The position numbers and the translations under genes were made by a program. The notes under the pieces are model-generated. The model searched no databases and had not been told where the DNA came from. It worked only from the letters and a program-made list of their open reading frames with translations. From Eutypella sp. D-1 (Eukaryota > Ascomycota > Sordariomycetes > Xylariales > Diatrypaceae), in assembly GCA_023313575.1 (NCBI GenBank), contig JAJTTP010000012.1, forward strand, positions 1,240,001 to 1,304,000: a stretch of 64,000 nucleotides of DNA, read 5' to 3'. Every line of letters starts with the position of its first letter. Position 1 is the stretch's first letter. Positions 10,802 to 22,600 of this stretch are shown in pieces.

Positions 10802-12040
10802 TTAATAAACATAGTGATGCTGCTGGTCTGGGGTCGGCATCGGCATAGACATCTGATCGAAGTCGACGCTATCGGCCTCGTCAGACCCATCGTTTGACAC
10901 GGCATCCAACCCGTTATCTTCACCTGTTGCCTCGGCCCCCTCGGAAACTTGTGGGAAAGGCGTGTCTGCCATGTCGCCGTCGCCGCGGTAGAAGCGCGGC
11001 TGCTGCAGGTTCAGGGGCGGGGGCGGCGGTCCCTGGAAGCCAGGAGGGGCAAATGGTATATGTCCCGGGAGCGGTTGGGGCTGCGGAAACGAAGATGCCG
11101 GTGTCGCTACGTCTATGACCTCGTTAGGGGTCGGAATCGGATACCCCGGGACGGTAGAAGTAGACGAGAAGCTATCGGTCCGGTTGCCGTCATCGAGCGC
11201 TTGTTGTTGTTGTTGCTGCTGCTGTTGTGGTGTGGCGTTCATATTGGCCAGCAAGTGGTCGTAGTGGTCGCCGGTCATCAGGACCCAGCGCTTGGCTTCG
11301 TTCTCGACCCACTTGTCAATGTTGGCATCGTGGCAGTTTCCATGCTCCATGAGCTGGGTCTTGATCTGGTTCGCCTCGGCCCGAAGGTTCTTTTTCTCCA
11401 GGAGGAGCTCCGATCGCCTCCGCTCCATTATAGTGGCCTTCTCCTCCAGGTCAGACATCCACTCCTTTTTCTTTTGTCGACACTTCGTAGCCGCGACACG
11501 GTTCTTCTCGAGTGACCTATTACGCCTGACTTCTTCCTGAGCAGGGTCATCCTTCGGCGGCAACGATCGTTGAGCTCGGTCTCTTTTCCTCTGGTTATGA
11601 TCATATTGACGGAAAATGAACGTGGGCGGATTGTCTGTGTTGCTCTGCCTAACCTGTGGGTGGTCTTCCGGGGTGATGAGTGGGGCGGACACGTGTGTAT
11701 CTGGAGTCGACGATGACCCATTAGATAGGCCGGGAGACTGGATTTTGAAGGGTTCCGGGTTCCGTGGGATGGTCAGCTGCTTATGCTGTTGATGGGGCGG
11801 CATATAAGCGGGTGGTGGTGCCGTGAAGACTTGGCTATCGTGGGGGATCATCGGCATGGAATCAGGTCGATGGGTTGCATGCGAAGATTCATCCATGGGA
11901 TTGTCCTGCGTGTAAGTACCATCGATCTGCCCTTGAGGAAAGTAACTATTGGGATCACCAGTTCGATGGTCATCGAAGATAGGAAATCCATATTCGCCCT
12001 CATTATGGGAGACGTAGGGGAAAAAAGAGCCCCCGTCCAT
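10802..12040 (-). CDS. bZIP transcription factor, ATF/CREB type
   Basis: A single exon of 412 residues. The basic region is at about 171-195 (RNRSLEKNRVAATKCRQKKK) with the invariant Asn180 and Arg188 of the N-x7-R signature, followed by a leucine-zipper heptad region to about 235. The class (NRVAATKCRQKKK) is that of ATF2/CREB-like fungal factors, several of which act in stress and conidial regulation. The target genes cannot be read from the sequence. The N terminus is Pro/His-rich. After the zipper come a conserved-looking block (KWVENEAKRW), a Gln9 tract and a Pro-rich acidic C terminus, probably for activation. No intron is needed. The 5-kb upstream spacer suggests a long 5' leader or complex control, which is inferred. 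Confidence 0.85.
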   Translation of the reverse strand: MDGGSFFPYVSHNEGEYGFPIFDDHRTGDPNSYFPQGQIDGTYTQDNPMDESSHATHRPDSMPMIPHDSQVFTAPPPAYMPPHQQHKQLTIPRNPEPFKIQSPGLSNGSSSTPDTHVSAPLITPEDHPQVRQSNTDNPPTFIFRQYDHNQRKRDRAQRSLPPKDDPAQEEVRRNRSLEKNRVAATKCRQKKKEWMSDLEEKATIMERRRSELLLEKKNLRAEANQIKTQLMEHGNCHDANIDKWVENEAKRWVLMTGDHYDHLLANMNATPQQQQQQQQQALDDGNRTDSFSSTSTVPGYPIPTPNEVIDVATPASSFPQPQPLPGHIPFAPPGFQGPPPPPLNLQQPRFYRGDGDMADTPFPQVSEGAEATGEDNGLDAVSNDGSDEADSVDFDQMSMPMPTPDQQHHYVY

Positions 12041-15000
12041 ACTGAAGATGAGCCAGATTGATGCCTCGCCAACGTAGCCGTCTACCGAGTTGACGTGGTG
12101 TACAGGGAATGGAGACCGTGGGGTAGCCCTGGCCTAAGAAGTTGACCAGATCCTGCTACCAAGATGCCGGTGCTATATTTTCAATTGTTAGATCCTTCTA
12201 TGTTTGTTTACTATGCACGGCCGACTGATTGAACTAAGTTGGTCCGGAAACGTGATTGTAGATGAATTCCCCCTGATTGAGGGGGACCATTGAAGATGTG
12301 AAAGCGAATGACAGCCACCCAAATGGTTAGTAGCTGACGGTGATAATAGATAGAAGAGGCAAAGAGGTCATACAGGATGGTTTCACGGATAGGGCTGGGT
12401 GGTTCTCACTTGAGACAAACAGAGAAAAAACACGGAGAAGACACATACCAGCCTCCTGCACACACCGTCTCACATCACCGGGCGTGACTCTGTCCACAAG
12501 GAGGATGTGGAAGGTATTTCAACGATAGGCGGCGGGGTCCTCCCCAAATGCTCGAGGTTCGGTAGTGGGCTAGGTAGGGAGTTAAGGAAGACCGGTAAAG
12601 CCTATAAAGGAGAAAGCAGGGATAGGATACCTAATGTTGCTGGTTTTTCCCCCTGGCTCCTGAGGTCCCTTTGGTGGTCCCTGTTGGGTTTGTAGTTGCC
12701 TAGGTAGCCACGCTTACCTACTCTCCCACTTAGGTATGTATGTGAGTAGGTTCTCTAGCTTGGGTACCTAAATATGTAGCTAGCTGACAAACCGCGATGT
12801 AACAGAGAAGCTTAAACAGTCGACCCCTCAGGTAGGTAGCCACTTAGATTATGATACCTGGGAGACGGGTGCTGTCCACGGGGTTGTCAAACGGGGTATT
12901 AAGGTTGGTTTTTATTTTGCTTTTCTTTTTATTGTTGTTTCCACGTCCCGGCTGTTCCCGAAAACCGTTGTGTTCAAGAGAATCCGCAGATCAGGAACTC
13001 CATCGCCACCCGGACAGCCCTATGTTGTCGCGGGGACGATAAGGGATTAGTGGGCTAGTGAGTCGTAGAGTTGGGAGGTGAAGCTCTAGATGAAGCATAA
13101 AGCTGACCCGGTGATGTTGAATGTTGAAAAATGGAGGTGATACCCAAGTGGATATTGATATTTCCTAAATAGTGAACAGTGGGATAGGTAGGAAGTTCTA
13201 AGTTGTGAATGGCATAGACTTGCTGGTCGCTCCTTCCTAAGTTCGTCCTCCTGATATCAACTTGTTTTAGAGTAACTTAGAACTTAGAACACTCTCATTC
13301 GTGATCTTGCGTGCGTGTTTGATAGGCTGGCGGTTTTATAGAACTGCACTATCTTGATAGGTTTAGAGGAGAATGAGGCAAGTGCCTACCTAGGTATACT
13401 TTAGGTAGGTACTAAGGAAGTCTCCCGGAAGGGTACCTGGGCTTACTTCCAGCCTCGAGTAATTCCTCAGCATATATTCAGGGGCTGTTCAATATGAATA
13501 GTGGGCAAGGTGATTTAGGAGATATAAATTATCATCAGAGTTAACGCATAGCTTCCCGCATAAAATACTCGGTCAACTAAGCGTCCGAGTTTCTTTGAGA
13601 AGGAAGTGGATTGTCGGCTCGCGCTTAGAAATTGTGAGCATGTGTACATGTGAATGTGCAACAGTGTGGGAGTCGGTGGTGAAGCAGGAAAAGGAACGGT
13701 TTTCTTTATGCGGCGTAAGGCAGGGGTGAGGGGGGTAGAGAGAGGTGTGTTGAAGAGAAAACTCTGCGCTTGAGGCTCTAGACCTACCCAGTCCCTTACC
13801 ATGCCCCGAGGAGGCCGATGCGACGTGCCTTAAAAAGTACCGACGAGAACGCGGCCAAGTATACCTCGGTATACGTGATGCTGTGCCTCTCTCGCCACGT
13901 GAACAGCAGCAGACCTCATCTAGATCCAATGGCTGCTGCTTGCTTTTTCGCCGTCTTGTGAGGCAATGCCCCCCCCCCCCCCCCCCAGCGGACCCCTCGC
14001 GGTAGGATTCGGCGCGAACCGCGAGAAACAAGTGATTACATGGAACAGAGATCGGACGGAAGAACCCTAGGAAAGGGGCCACTGCGCTCTCATTGGCTCC
14101 GTGCCGGAGATTTGTGGCTGAGGGGTGCGACACCCCCTTTCTCCCTCGTTGACTGGCAATTCCTCGAGGCTGCTGCCAAGACTCGCGTAGTTCAGAAATC
14201 CATGCACTCTCGATCTGACCTTAATTGTGGATATGAATAAACGTCTCCGATTTCCGTATGCCGAGCGCCGTAACTCTGGCAGGCTGTTCATGGGACCTTG
14301 CGTCCGTAGTTAGACTGGGATTGCAAAAATTTTAAGTTTCTGTGGATTTCCGGGGCAACCTGCACCCCGAAAGCTTACACGACGTCCTCAAGCGGGTGGT
14401 CACACGAGGCTTCGACTGCGATCATCCCGTCGTAGTTATAGTTCACCGGGGAACTCTATTCCGAAAACATGTTTATTATCTCATCCCAGGTAGCACCGAA
14501 GTTACCATTGGACACCGAACATTGAGAGCCACTGTCATGTAGAGCATCTGCAGGCTTACCGGGGTGGGGTGAGGGGGGGGGCAACCCCCAGTACATGGGA
14601 TGAGATAACGAGGATGAGTCCAGAGGGTGCGAACGCGCCCAGGGTTGATTATCCTGAGAGGCTCCCGAACGAGACCCCAACGGACTAGGTACATAGCACC
14701 GTGCCCGCAAGCCCTCGGCCTCTCTCTTTTCTCCTCTGGCTCGTAAGTACGTCGTTAACTGTTGTGGCATTTTGGGTTAGATCTATGCGACCTGCAGCAC
14801 GACTCAGCCTTGCCAGCTCAAACACAAACTCGTCAGCTCGCGAAGATCTGCGCGATCTTGACTAGATCGGAACCTCGCCAATCTATTTCACCAACGGCTG
14901 TTTGCTGCTGCCGCCGCCGGCCGCCTCCATTGCCGCGGCTCGGCATGGCCGTGGCGGTGCTGAGTATAGTCACTACCCGGGCCTGGATGCACATAATGCA

Positions 15001-17137
15001 CATAATGCAACACAACGGCTTCATAGAATGGACGGCGATTGGTGGCCCTGAAATGATCAACCGACCAGTTAGGATTTGGCTGGTATGCTGGGTGTGATGG
15101 TAAACCCTTCCAAGCCTCTAAATATTGGATTTGTGTTACATATGTCAGCAGAAAAATTGTTAGGGCTACCGACTCCACGGAAGTTGCGTGAGGCTCAAGA
15201 TAAACTTGATGGTCCTTGAGTGCAGAGCAGCCAGTTTGAAGATGTGCCTGTGCGGAGAAAGAATGGCAGATTGGCTGGTATGAGGGCTCAGGGGCTTGGC
15301 CCACCTACTGATCATCGAACTCATCTCCCCAGGATTGGTCCACATCATGAAGCATGATATGATTTAGCGCCACCGATCGACTGGCTACCTTCCCCCCACG
15401 GACAGAAGACATCAACTACTTGGTGGCATGCAGGGCGCTGTAACCGTTCTGATTTGTTAAAAGTCCGAACCGATATAACTCGGGGCAGCGTCGGGTAGGT
15501 TGCGCCACAAAACCCCCTTCAAACCCGTTGTGGCGCTTTTGAGGGTCATATGCATGTGCACGTTCCGTGGCTTGAACGTCACGAAGGCGTGTGTGGCAAG
15601 CCACAGCCACAAGCCTTATGCGGGTGCTGTCTCAAATGAGCCATTCGCAGGCCTGGCAGGCTTGGCAGGTAGTGAATGAAGTGAGACACACGCAGTATAA
15701 AACCTTGCCGTACCTCTAAATACTATCAGATCGACGGCGCACAGCCACAATATGATAATATCGCGAGACGAACTCCTCCGTCTATAACTAAGTGTCTTCC
15801 TGGTCCAGATGCCCAAGTGGTTCATATCGGCTCGTTTGTGGATGAATAAGATTACCCGGAGCATACTCCAAAGTAAGTCACATGGTTCAGGACCGTAGAC
15901 TTGATCTGTGTAGATTACTTGTGCCAGTTCGCCAGCCCGTCACTTCGGTCCAGTCTCTCATGACACGGCGTCAGAACTCGGTGAGACTTGCTCCTTTCTG
16001 CCGTTAGTCGTTTTTCTCGTAACACTGATAATTTCTCAAATCGGAAGTCTGAGGGAGTAGACGTGGAGGCAAGCGTCACGCGCGCTTCCGTCCGATGTAC
16101 GATCGGACTCACGTGAATACTACAGGTACTTGATGGCATCATGCTGACCAGTTTCCTGGAGAAAGGCGTATCGACTTCAGATTCCAGATGTATTCGCTTA
16201 TCTGAGCCTCCTTGTCTGACAACCAATTAACGCCACGACCGAGGTCCAGAACAATTTAACCGTGGACATTGGATGGCCAGACCGAAAGCTTGATGACTGG
16301 ATGCTATCAACAAGATAGTTTTGTACTTGTCGTCCATAGACAATATCTCCACGTCATGACATCTAGTCCGGTTGTGTGACTCGGGTACCTTTCTCCCTAG
16401 GTCTTCTATGTGACCCAGGTGATACATTTGGGGGGGTGGCGGGGGTGGGGATCTTATACAACGCGGTTTATGCAGAGTTAAAAAATCAACTGACGAGAAA
16501 TCTGCGCAAGAGGCGCCATTACACAGCCCGAGACCAACGTCAATACATTCCATAATGGCATAGGGTCAAATGCATCTGACATGTTTCTCTGATTCTTTGA
16601 CAATCATTCCGTCGGTCGTATACAGTAAGAATCCCCGAAGAGAAAATAATCGGAGACCAAACAATTTGGGTACACCTGTGGACGGTACATATCCATGTGT
16701 AACTTCCAAGGTTGACACTAACTTCCAAAATTACCCAAATAGGAAATTGTTGACAACGTTCCGAAGTACCTAAATTTGAGTATCTGAAACCGGTCATGTG
16801 ATCTCGTGTCTGGCCATTTAGCAGACGCGTCGAGGACTCCTGAGAGACTCCACATACCCCCACTAGAGAGCTCTTGGTATGCAGCACTGGGCGGTTATAC
16901 GCAGCTGGCAGCCAACCCAGCCCAAGCCTAACTCTCCCACCTCCCACCTCCCCGGGGCTTGAACCTACGATAACTTCAACAACAAAATGCAGTAACTTGA
17001 CCAAAACCCCGACCCCCGACATTATCCAAGTATAACTTCACATAGAACGGGATACAACAAAGAAACCCTGGCAGACAGGACACTCTGACGCCGGTCATAC
17101 CTTACCTCGGAGAGAGAATCTTTATTTCCCCGCGAAA
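12041..17137. other. 5.1-kb gene-poor spacer
   Basis: No domain-bearing ORF is visible on either strand. The longest ORFs (186 codons minus at 13573-14133, 160 codons minus at 16540-17022) look random in composition. It holds many TAGGTA/TACCTA words, one exact TACCTAGGTA palindrome (13387-13396) and an 18-C run (13969-13986). It is the upstream region of both the bZIP gene and RFA3. A noncoding transcript cannot be excluded. Confidence 0.4.
13969..13986. repeat. Homopolymer run of 18 C
   Basis: Eighteen consecutive C on the plus strand inside the bZIP-RFA3 spacer. Runs of similar length occur at 54900 and 55157, and opposite-strand G runs at 35065 and 59300. Such runs are prone to length variation and sequencing error. 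Confidence 0.9.
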
Positions 17138-17663
17138 ATGGAGAATTCAATGTCGACCCCCCGCATCTTGGCCGAGCATCTTGACTCCTTCGTTGGCCGC
17201 ACCGTTATCATTGTGGGCAAGGTCCTACAGCTGCGCGGTAACTACGCCGTCATTGATGCCGAAGGCCAGGTCACTATCAACCTCACTCCTGTAAGTACTT
17301 TGCATGGTTTCCTTTGCTACCCCTCCTGTTGTGCGAATGATTTGTTCCCGGACCGCCCCCGGTTTATCCACTATCCCGTGACTTGACTGATTACTTATCT
17401 GCCGTTTCATCCAGAACTGCCACCTCTCGCCCGGTAACGCGGCCCATGTCATCGGCAAGGTAGAACCGGGTCCAAGCATCAAAGTCCTGGCGGCCAGAGA
17501 CCTGGGCCCCGATGTTGGTATGTTTGATTCGCGTCGTCCTTTTTTGTCTAGCGTGTGCTAGGTTCCGGCCCCCCACTGACCCTGATACCTAGACTATCAA
17601 ATCTGCCAGGCCGTGGTTGGAATCACGCATCGCCATAAAGATATATTCATTACCGAGCCGTGA
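17138..17663 (+). CDS. RFA3: Replication protein A subunit 3 (RPA14/Rfa3)
   Basis: The smallest subunit of the heterotrimeric single-strand DNA-binding complex RPA, used in replication, repair and recombination in the nucleus. Three exons (17138-17290, 17415-17517, 17593-17663) give 108 residues, the usual size. It is one OB fold: TPRILAEHLDSFVGRTVIIVGKV, the strand pair NYAVIDAEGQVTINL, then GHVIGKVEP-like AHVIGKVEPGPSIKVLAARDLGP, and the C-terminal helix DYQICQAVVGITHRHKDIF that packs in the trimer. Donors are GTAAGT and GTATGT, and the phases agree exactly. Another ORF begins 30 bp after its stop. Confidence 0.9.
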
Positions 17664-17693
17664 CGTCCCACGGAGGACCGCTCGCCCCGGAGG

Positions 17694-18599
17694 TTGTCAG
17701 CGAATGTCTCACGTCGGAGACCTTCGCAGGCCACACAGACCCCGGCATTATCGCTATCTACTACTACTACCACCTCTTTGCTATCTCACGGGCATCTCCA
17801 ACCCCAAGTTCAGCACCGGGTTCGATCAAGAACCGTGGTCTCGGTGAGCTCCGTTGCTTCGCCATCACGGGAGAAGACACCGCGAGACAGACGGCCGTCG
17901 CGGCACGTGGTAGCCAGGGGTTCGGTGGGGACGGTCCGACAACGCACAGCAACAGCACCTCAAGGCAGCGGGGGCAGTAAGCAGGTCTTCTCCGAATCCA
18001 GCACCCAGACCGGGTACGTCCCGCATTACTACGTGAATAGAAGCACTCAAACATTTCCAGAAAAAGAAGAAGCAGAAGCAGAAGCAGGGGAAGAAAACGA
18101 AAAAGAAAAAGAGAAAGGTGTCAAAGAAGAAGACAAGGGAGGGGATGAGGGCTATCGCTACCATAATAAATACATTGACCACGATGATGATGACGATGAC
18201 AAGAATAAAATTCATAATAAACCAGGAGGAGAGGAGAGGACAGCTGTAGATATGCTAGACAACCCACCACAACAAGCAACCACCGCGCCTGCGCCTCCCC
18301 GCGGACGCCTCTTCCGCACGCGCTCAGGCAACCTGGTGGACGCGCGGGAACTGCGGCGACGGCGACGGCTACGGGAGGCCCAGCAACAGCAGCAGCAGCA
18401 ACAACAGCAGGAAGAGGAGGAGGAGCAGCGAGAACGGGACGATGCGGCGCTACTCGCGGCGGTCATGGACGGCGTCGGCCGCCTCTCGGCATCGGTCGAC
18501 ATGCGGAGGGACGAGGCCGGGCGCTGGCGCATCCGTAGGACGGATTCTCCTTCCCCGCCCCCTCCTGCTGGTGCTGCTGAAGGCGAGCTGGATGTCTAG
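17694..18599 (+). CDS. Low-complexity hypothetical protein directly downstream of RFA3
   Basis: A single open frame of 301 residues. The N-terminal third is Ser/Thr/Arg-rich, with two STQT motifs spaced about 17 residues apart (near 103 and 117). The middle is Glu/Lys-rich, then Asp-rich (DDDDDDK), and a Gln10-Glu5 block follows. The last 100 residues look most protein-like: RLFRTRSGNLVDARELRRRRR, then AALLAAVMDGVGRLSASVDMR. No family was recognised. Only 30 bp separate it from the RFA3 stop, leaving no room for an independent promoter downstream of that gene. It would need a promoter inside RFA3, a shared bicistronic message, or it is an ORF in the RFA3 3' UTR. The polypurine tract encoding the Glu/Lys block could keep the frame open by composition alone. 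Confidence 0.45.
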   Translation: MSANVSRRRPSQATQTPALSLSTTTTTSLLSHGHLQPQVQHRVRSRTVVSVSSVASPSREKTPRDRRPSRHVVARGSVGTVRQRTATAPQGSGGSKQVFSESSTQTGYVPHYYVNRSTQTFPEKEEAEAEAGEENEKEKEKGVKEEDKGGDEGYRYHNKYIDHDDDDDDKNKIHNKPGGEERTAVDMLDNPPQQATTAPAPPRGRLFRTRSGNLVDARELRRRRRLREAQQQQQQQQQQEEEEEQRERDDAALLAAVMDGVGRLSASVDMRRDEAGRWRIRRTDSPSPPPPAGAAEGELDV

Positions 18600-19670
18600 C
18601 TACATAGGGCTTGAAAAATTATGTACATGATTAGTTAGGAATGGGGGGGACCTCGATACATAATATTAGAAAGAGATGGGGTGGGATAAGAGGGAATAAC
18701 ATAATTCTTTTGGAGCCGAGTTTTTTTCTTTTTCTTTTCCTTTTTCTGAAATATCACCTTGTACGTGAGTTGCACGACCGAGTGGCCGCAATATTGCTAC
18801 TGACCTGCGCCTAGCTTGTAGAGAACTCGAACGCCCATCTGTCCTCTCAGAGTCATGGTATCAGTCGGTAGTCGATCAATATGCCCTTTTTAAGCTATAT
18901 CTTCCAAATCAGATGAGAACAGATTTTAGAGTCACGGAGAAATTCATCAGGGGTATGATCCATGTGCCAGTTGACTAATCCACACAACAACAGCTGCATG
19001 CCATATGTATGTTTCCCGTCTGTCTGTCTAAGTATATACACACAGAGAGTGACCCTTCTCGCGAGGACCAAAGACGGGCATGCGTCACGCAAGCCTGACT
19101 GGACCAAACCGAACCGAACCGATCTGGCTCAAGTAGCCCCGGCTGAAGAAAAAAAGACAAAAAAAGGGGGATCACTTTAACCCCAACCGTTCCATCCCTT
19201 CACTTCGTAAATTTCTGAGTGCCCTTATTGCAAATGCGAATGCCGATGCTGATGCCGATGCCTGAAGAAAAAAAAAAAAACATGTACGATGGATGATGAA
19301 CGCGACAAAGTCGAATCACACGAGGTAGGCCACCAAGATGAGTAAAACAAAATGCATGAATCCACGCAACACCAGGCTTTCCTGCAAAAAAGTCTCGTCT
19401 CCAGACAGCAAGAAAACCCCCATTCGATACATCCATCGTCGACGCATACGTCTCTTCGTATAAAAAAACACATGGCTATGTAAAGGAGAACAGGATATCC
19501 TTGCAATCCACCGCCTGTGCAAGGGCGGGCACTCCAACAAATTCCTGTCCGACCTTGGTAATCCACCGACCCATCCATTCCTTGTAGACTTTCATGGGAG
19601 AAAAGGAGGAAAGAATTGTTGTTGCTGCCGTAGTTAACTGAGCGTTATGTCCAAAAGCGGCGCTTCTGAT
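18600..19670. other. Convergent spacer before the GATA gene
   Basis: These are the 3' flanks of the low-complexity ORF and of the GATA-factor gene. It contains T-rich and A-rich short runs (for example A13 near 19266) and an imperfect GATGCC/GCCGATGCTGAT repeat near 19240-19260. No ORF with a domain was seen. Confidence 0.4.
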
Positions 19671-22600
19671 CTAGCCCCGCCTTCCATCACTGACCTGATC
19701 GGCGTGGTCTAGATCCGCACCGGAAGCGCCGGCGTCGCCTGACGCGATCGAGTTCCAGAGGCCCAGGTTCATGTTTGGGTCGTCGAATCCTAGGTTGCCC
19801 CCAAAATGGGCCATATCATGGTGGTTATGGTGTTGCGACGAGGACGTAGGGCCTTCGACACCATGCTGATGGTGGTGTCCGCCACGTAACATGGGTGGAG
19901 AACTCGGCATGATGTTATCACCGCTGAGTAGGGAACCGAAGTCGAAGCCCGGGTCGTCAAGGTCGAGTTGGAAACCCCCAGCCCCGGTGCCGTGGCCGTG
20001 AGCACCGTTATTGTGGTGGTGGTGGTGCTGGTGCTGGTGGTTCCCGTTTCCACCGCGGCGGTTCGGCGTCGGTGGCGCCACGAAGTCATTAGCTTCGGAA
20101 AGTAGCTGGTTAAGGGACTTGGTGAAGGGCGACTCGGCGAAGAGCTGCTGGTGCTCGTCGAGGAGCAGGTGGTGGTGGTGAGGATGAGGAGGCAGATCGT
20201 TCTGATGATTGCGCGGCGAGCGCCGGCGCATCGCGCTCGACGTCAGTGCCCCGATCCCTCCCGACGCCCCTGAGCGCGGCGTCCGCGATGGCGTGCGCTC
20301 CAGTACCAACGCTTGGCTGGGCGATGTCATATTCACGGACCTCACTGAGCGCAGGGACTTGCTCACACTCCTGGTGATGGGGCGGTGACTGGGTGTGGGC
20401 CGCGTAGGGGTCTTGAAAGGCCCGCTCTGGGCGGCCGAACTGGGAGGAGGCGTCGAGGGCCGCGCTGGGGGCGTACCGAACAGATCGGCGAACTCGTCGC
20501 TACCGGATGCGCCATGGCTCTGTTGGGCTACAGCCCCGCTGTTTTCTTTGCCCGCCATGCCTCCATCACTTTCCTTGGCAGAAGCGGTGTTGAACTCAGG
20601 GGATGTCTGCACGATATTGACGGCGACCTCCCCGAGAACCCTCTGTTCGCCATCTTTTCGCGGTGAAGGGAATAGGATCCGACGTGTGGGGCCGAGCTCG
20701 TCGTTAAACGTGATCGGGCTGCCCGGTGTGCCGCTGCCTCTGGAGTCGTTTGACGCCCTGGAATGCGTCGAACCTGGTCCCTTCTCATTTGCGCGGCTAC
20801 GCACACGGTTTTTTCCTGAACCGGCGTTGGAAGCACCGTCTAGTTGCGGCGGGCCGAATATATCTATTAAGCCACCACCTGGTGAGGTAGCGCCCTCCGG
20901 CGGCCCAAGGGGATCAGTTGGTAGGGCCGCGTCTGAGGTCAGGTTCATCTGGGCGTCGCTTTTCGTGCGAGACTTCTTAGAGCGCGAGGCACCGCTACCG
21001 TTAGCCCTCTTCTTTCTCACTTGGCTCAGACGCTTCTCGTCCTTTTCCCACTTGTCAGGCGGTCGGTGTGCTTTCCATTTGGAAAACCATATTCCACAGG
21101 CTAGAAATAGTTAGCAACATATACACAGCTATTTACAGCATGGGTTTGTACTTACGGTTGCACAGAAGTACCTCAGTCCAAGCAGCTCTGTCGTCGTTTG
21201 GTCCTAGGGCTTTCTTGATCATCTCATACAAGATGGACTTGCCATCCGCATCCCTCTCAAGAACGTTGATGGCTGTCACGTGACCGGCCTTCTCAGAATA
21301 CTCGTGGTATTCGGGCACACCCTGGTGTTCCTGCCTCCAAATTTTGCGCCAAGTAGGGGTCTGAAGCGCCGCACAGTTACGGCAATACGTAGGCATCTCG
21401 CCTTGTGCTATCGCCTCTTCCAACTTCTGCTTGATAGCTTGCCTCTTAATGAAGTTTTTGTTTGCCTTGGCCTCTGGGGGTCCAACGGCGTCCGTTTCAG
21501 GGTGTGGCGGCTCCGACATTGGAAATGGAAGGGTGAGCTGAGGCAGTACGGGATCGCTTGCTGGGACCATAGGGAGTTCGGGTTCTACAGAGGGCTCCTG
21601 GTTCGTCACGCGCGAAGCAGGTCTACTCTTCTTCGATTGATTAGAGCCGCTGGTGCATGGTGGCCCAGCATCCTGTGGCATGTGAGGCGCATTCTCGACG
21701 ATATTAGCTAAAGGGGTTTCCTCAAGTCCTAAAGAGGAGTCCAAGTGTTGTTGAGCCTGACCATTCCTATAGTCACTCAACAACTTCTCGATATCGGAGA
21801 ACCCCTGGTGCATAGCTTCTTCCTCCGGAGACATAGGTGGAAGAGAACCCTGCGGTAATGGGGCTTGGACCACAGACTCTTCTGGTGATATGACTTCGGC
21901 AGGAGTATCTGCCACGCTCTTGCAGATTTCAGTCTCGGTCGGTACGGGGGCGACTGCCTCTTCGACAGGAGGGGTAGCCACTGGTGGCTGGACGTCAGAG
22001 ATTGGTTGTTGCGTGACCTGGCTCGGATTCATGGTCTCGGGAGTCGTTCTTTGCAAGGGCGGAGGTTGGGATGGCTCGGAAGCGGTTACCAAATTGGGAG
22101 TCACGGCGCTCCTTCGCGGGACGATATTCGGCGGGTTGTATATGGATGTCCTAGGGAGCAACTCAGGTGGGCCAGGGTTTATCTCTTGAATAATGAGGCC
22201 TTGCTGAGGGGGAGGTTTCGTTTGCTCCTTCTTAGCACGACTTCGAACCCGTTTAGGTTTCGGCTTTTCCACCACTGAGGCTGGAGGCGCGTCTTCTTTA
22301 GGTGTTTTGCCTGCATCGTCGTCATCAACCCTGCTATCGTCGAAGCCGCCGCTCATAAAGCCCGAGTCCGGTTGGGATGCGGGCATCCGCATTGGGGGGA
22401 GAACAGGGCTCGAAGGCATGGGGCTCGAGCGGGCACTATATAGTGCTGACCTTGGAATCGGAGGGGAAGACCCGATGTCGGCCGGGCTGGCTTCGTCGCT
22501 GTAAAACTGAGACGGCGAAGGCGCGAGAGAGTCCACGGGAGAGCGTGCATCAAGCCCCTGTGAACCCGACCGATGGACTTCTGTGAACGATGAATTAAAA

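Noticed and set aside
13573..14133. A 186-codon minus-strand ORF in the bZIP-RFA3 spacer
   Set aside because: It has mixed composition, no domain and no codon bias, and part of it comes from the C18 run.
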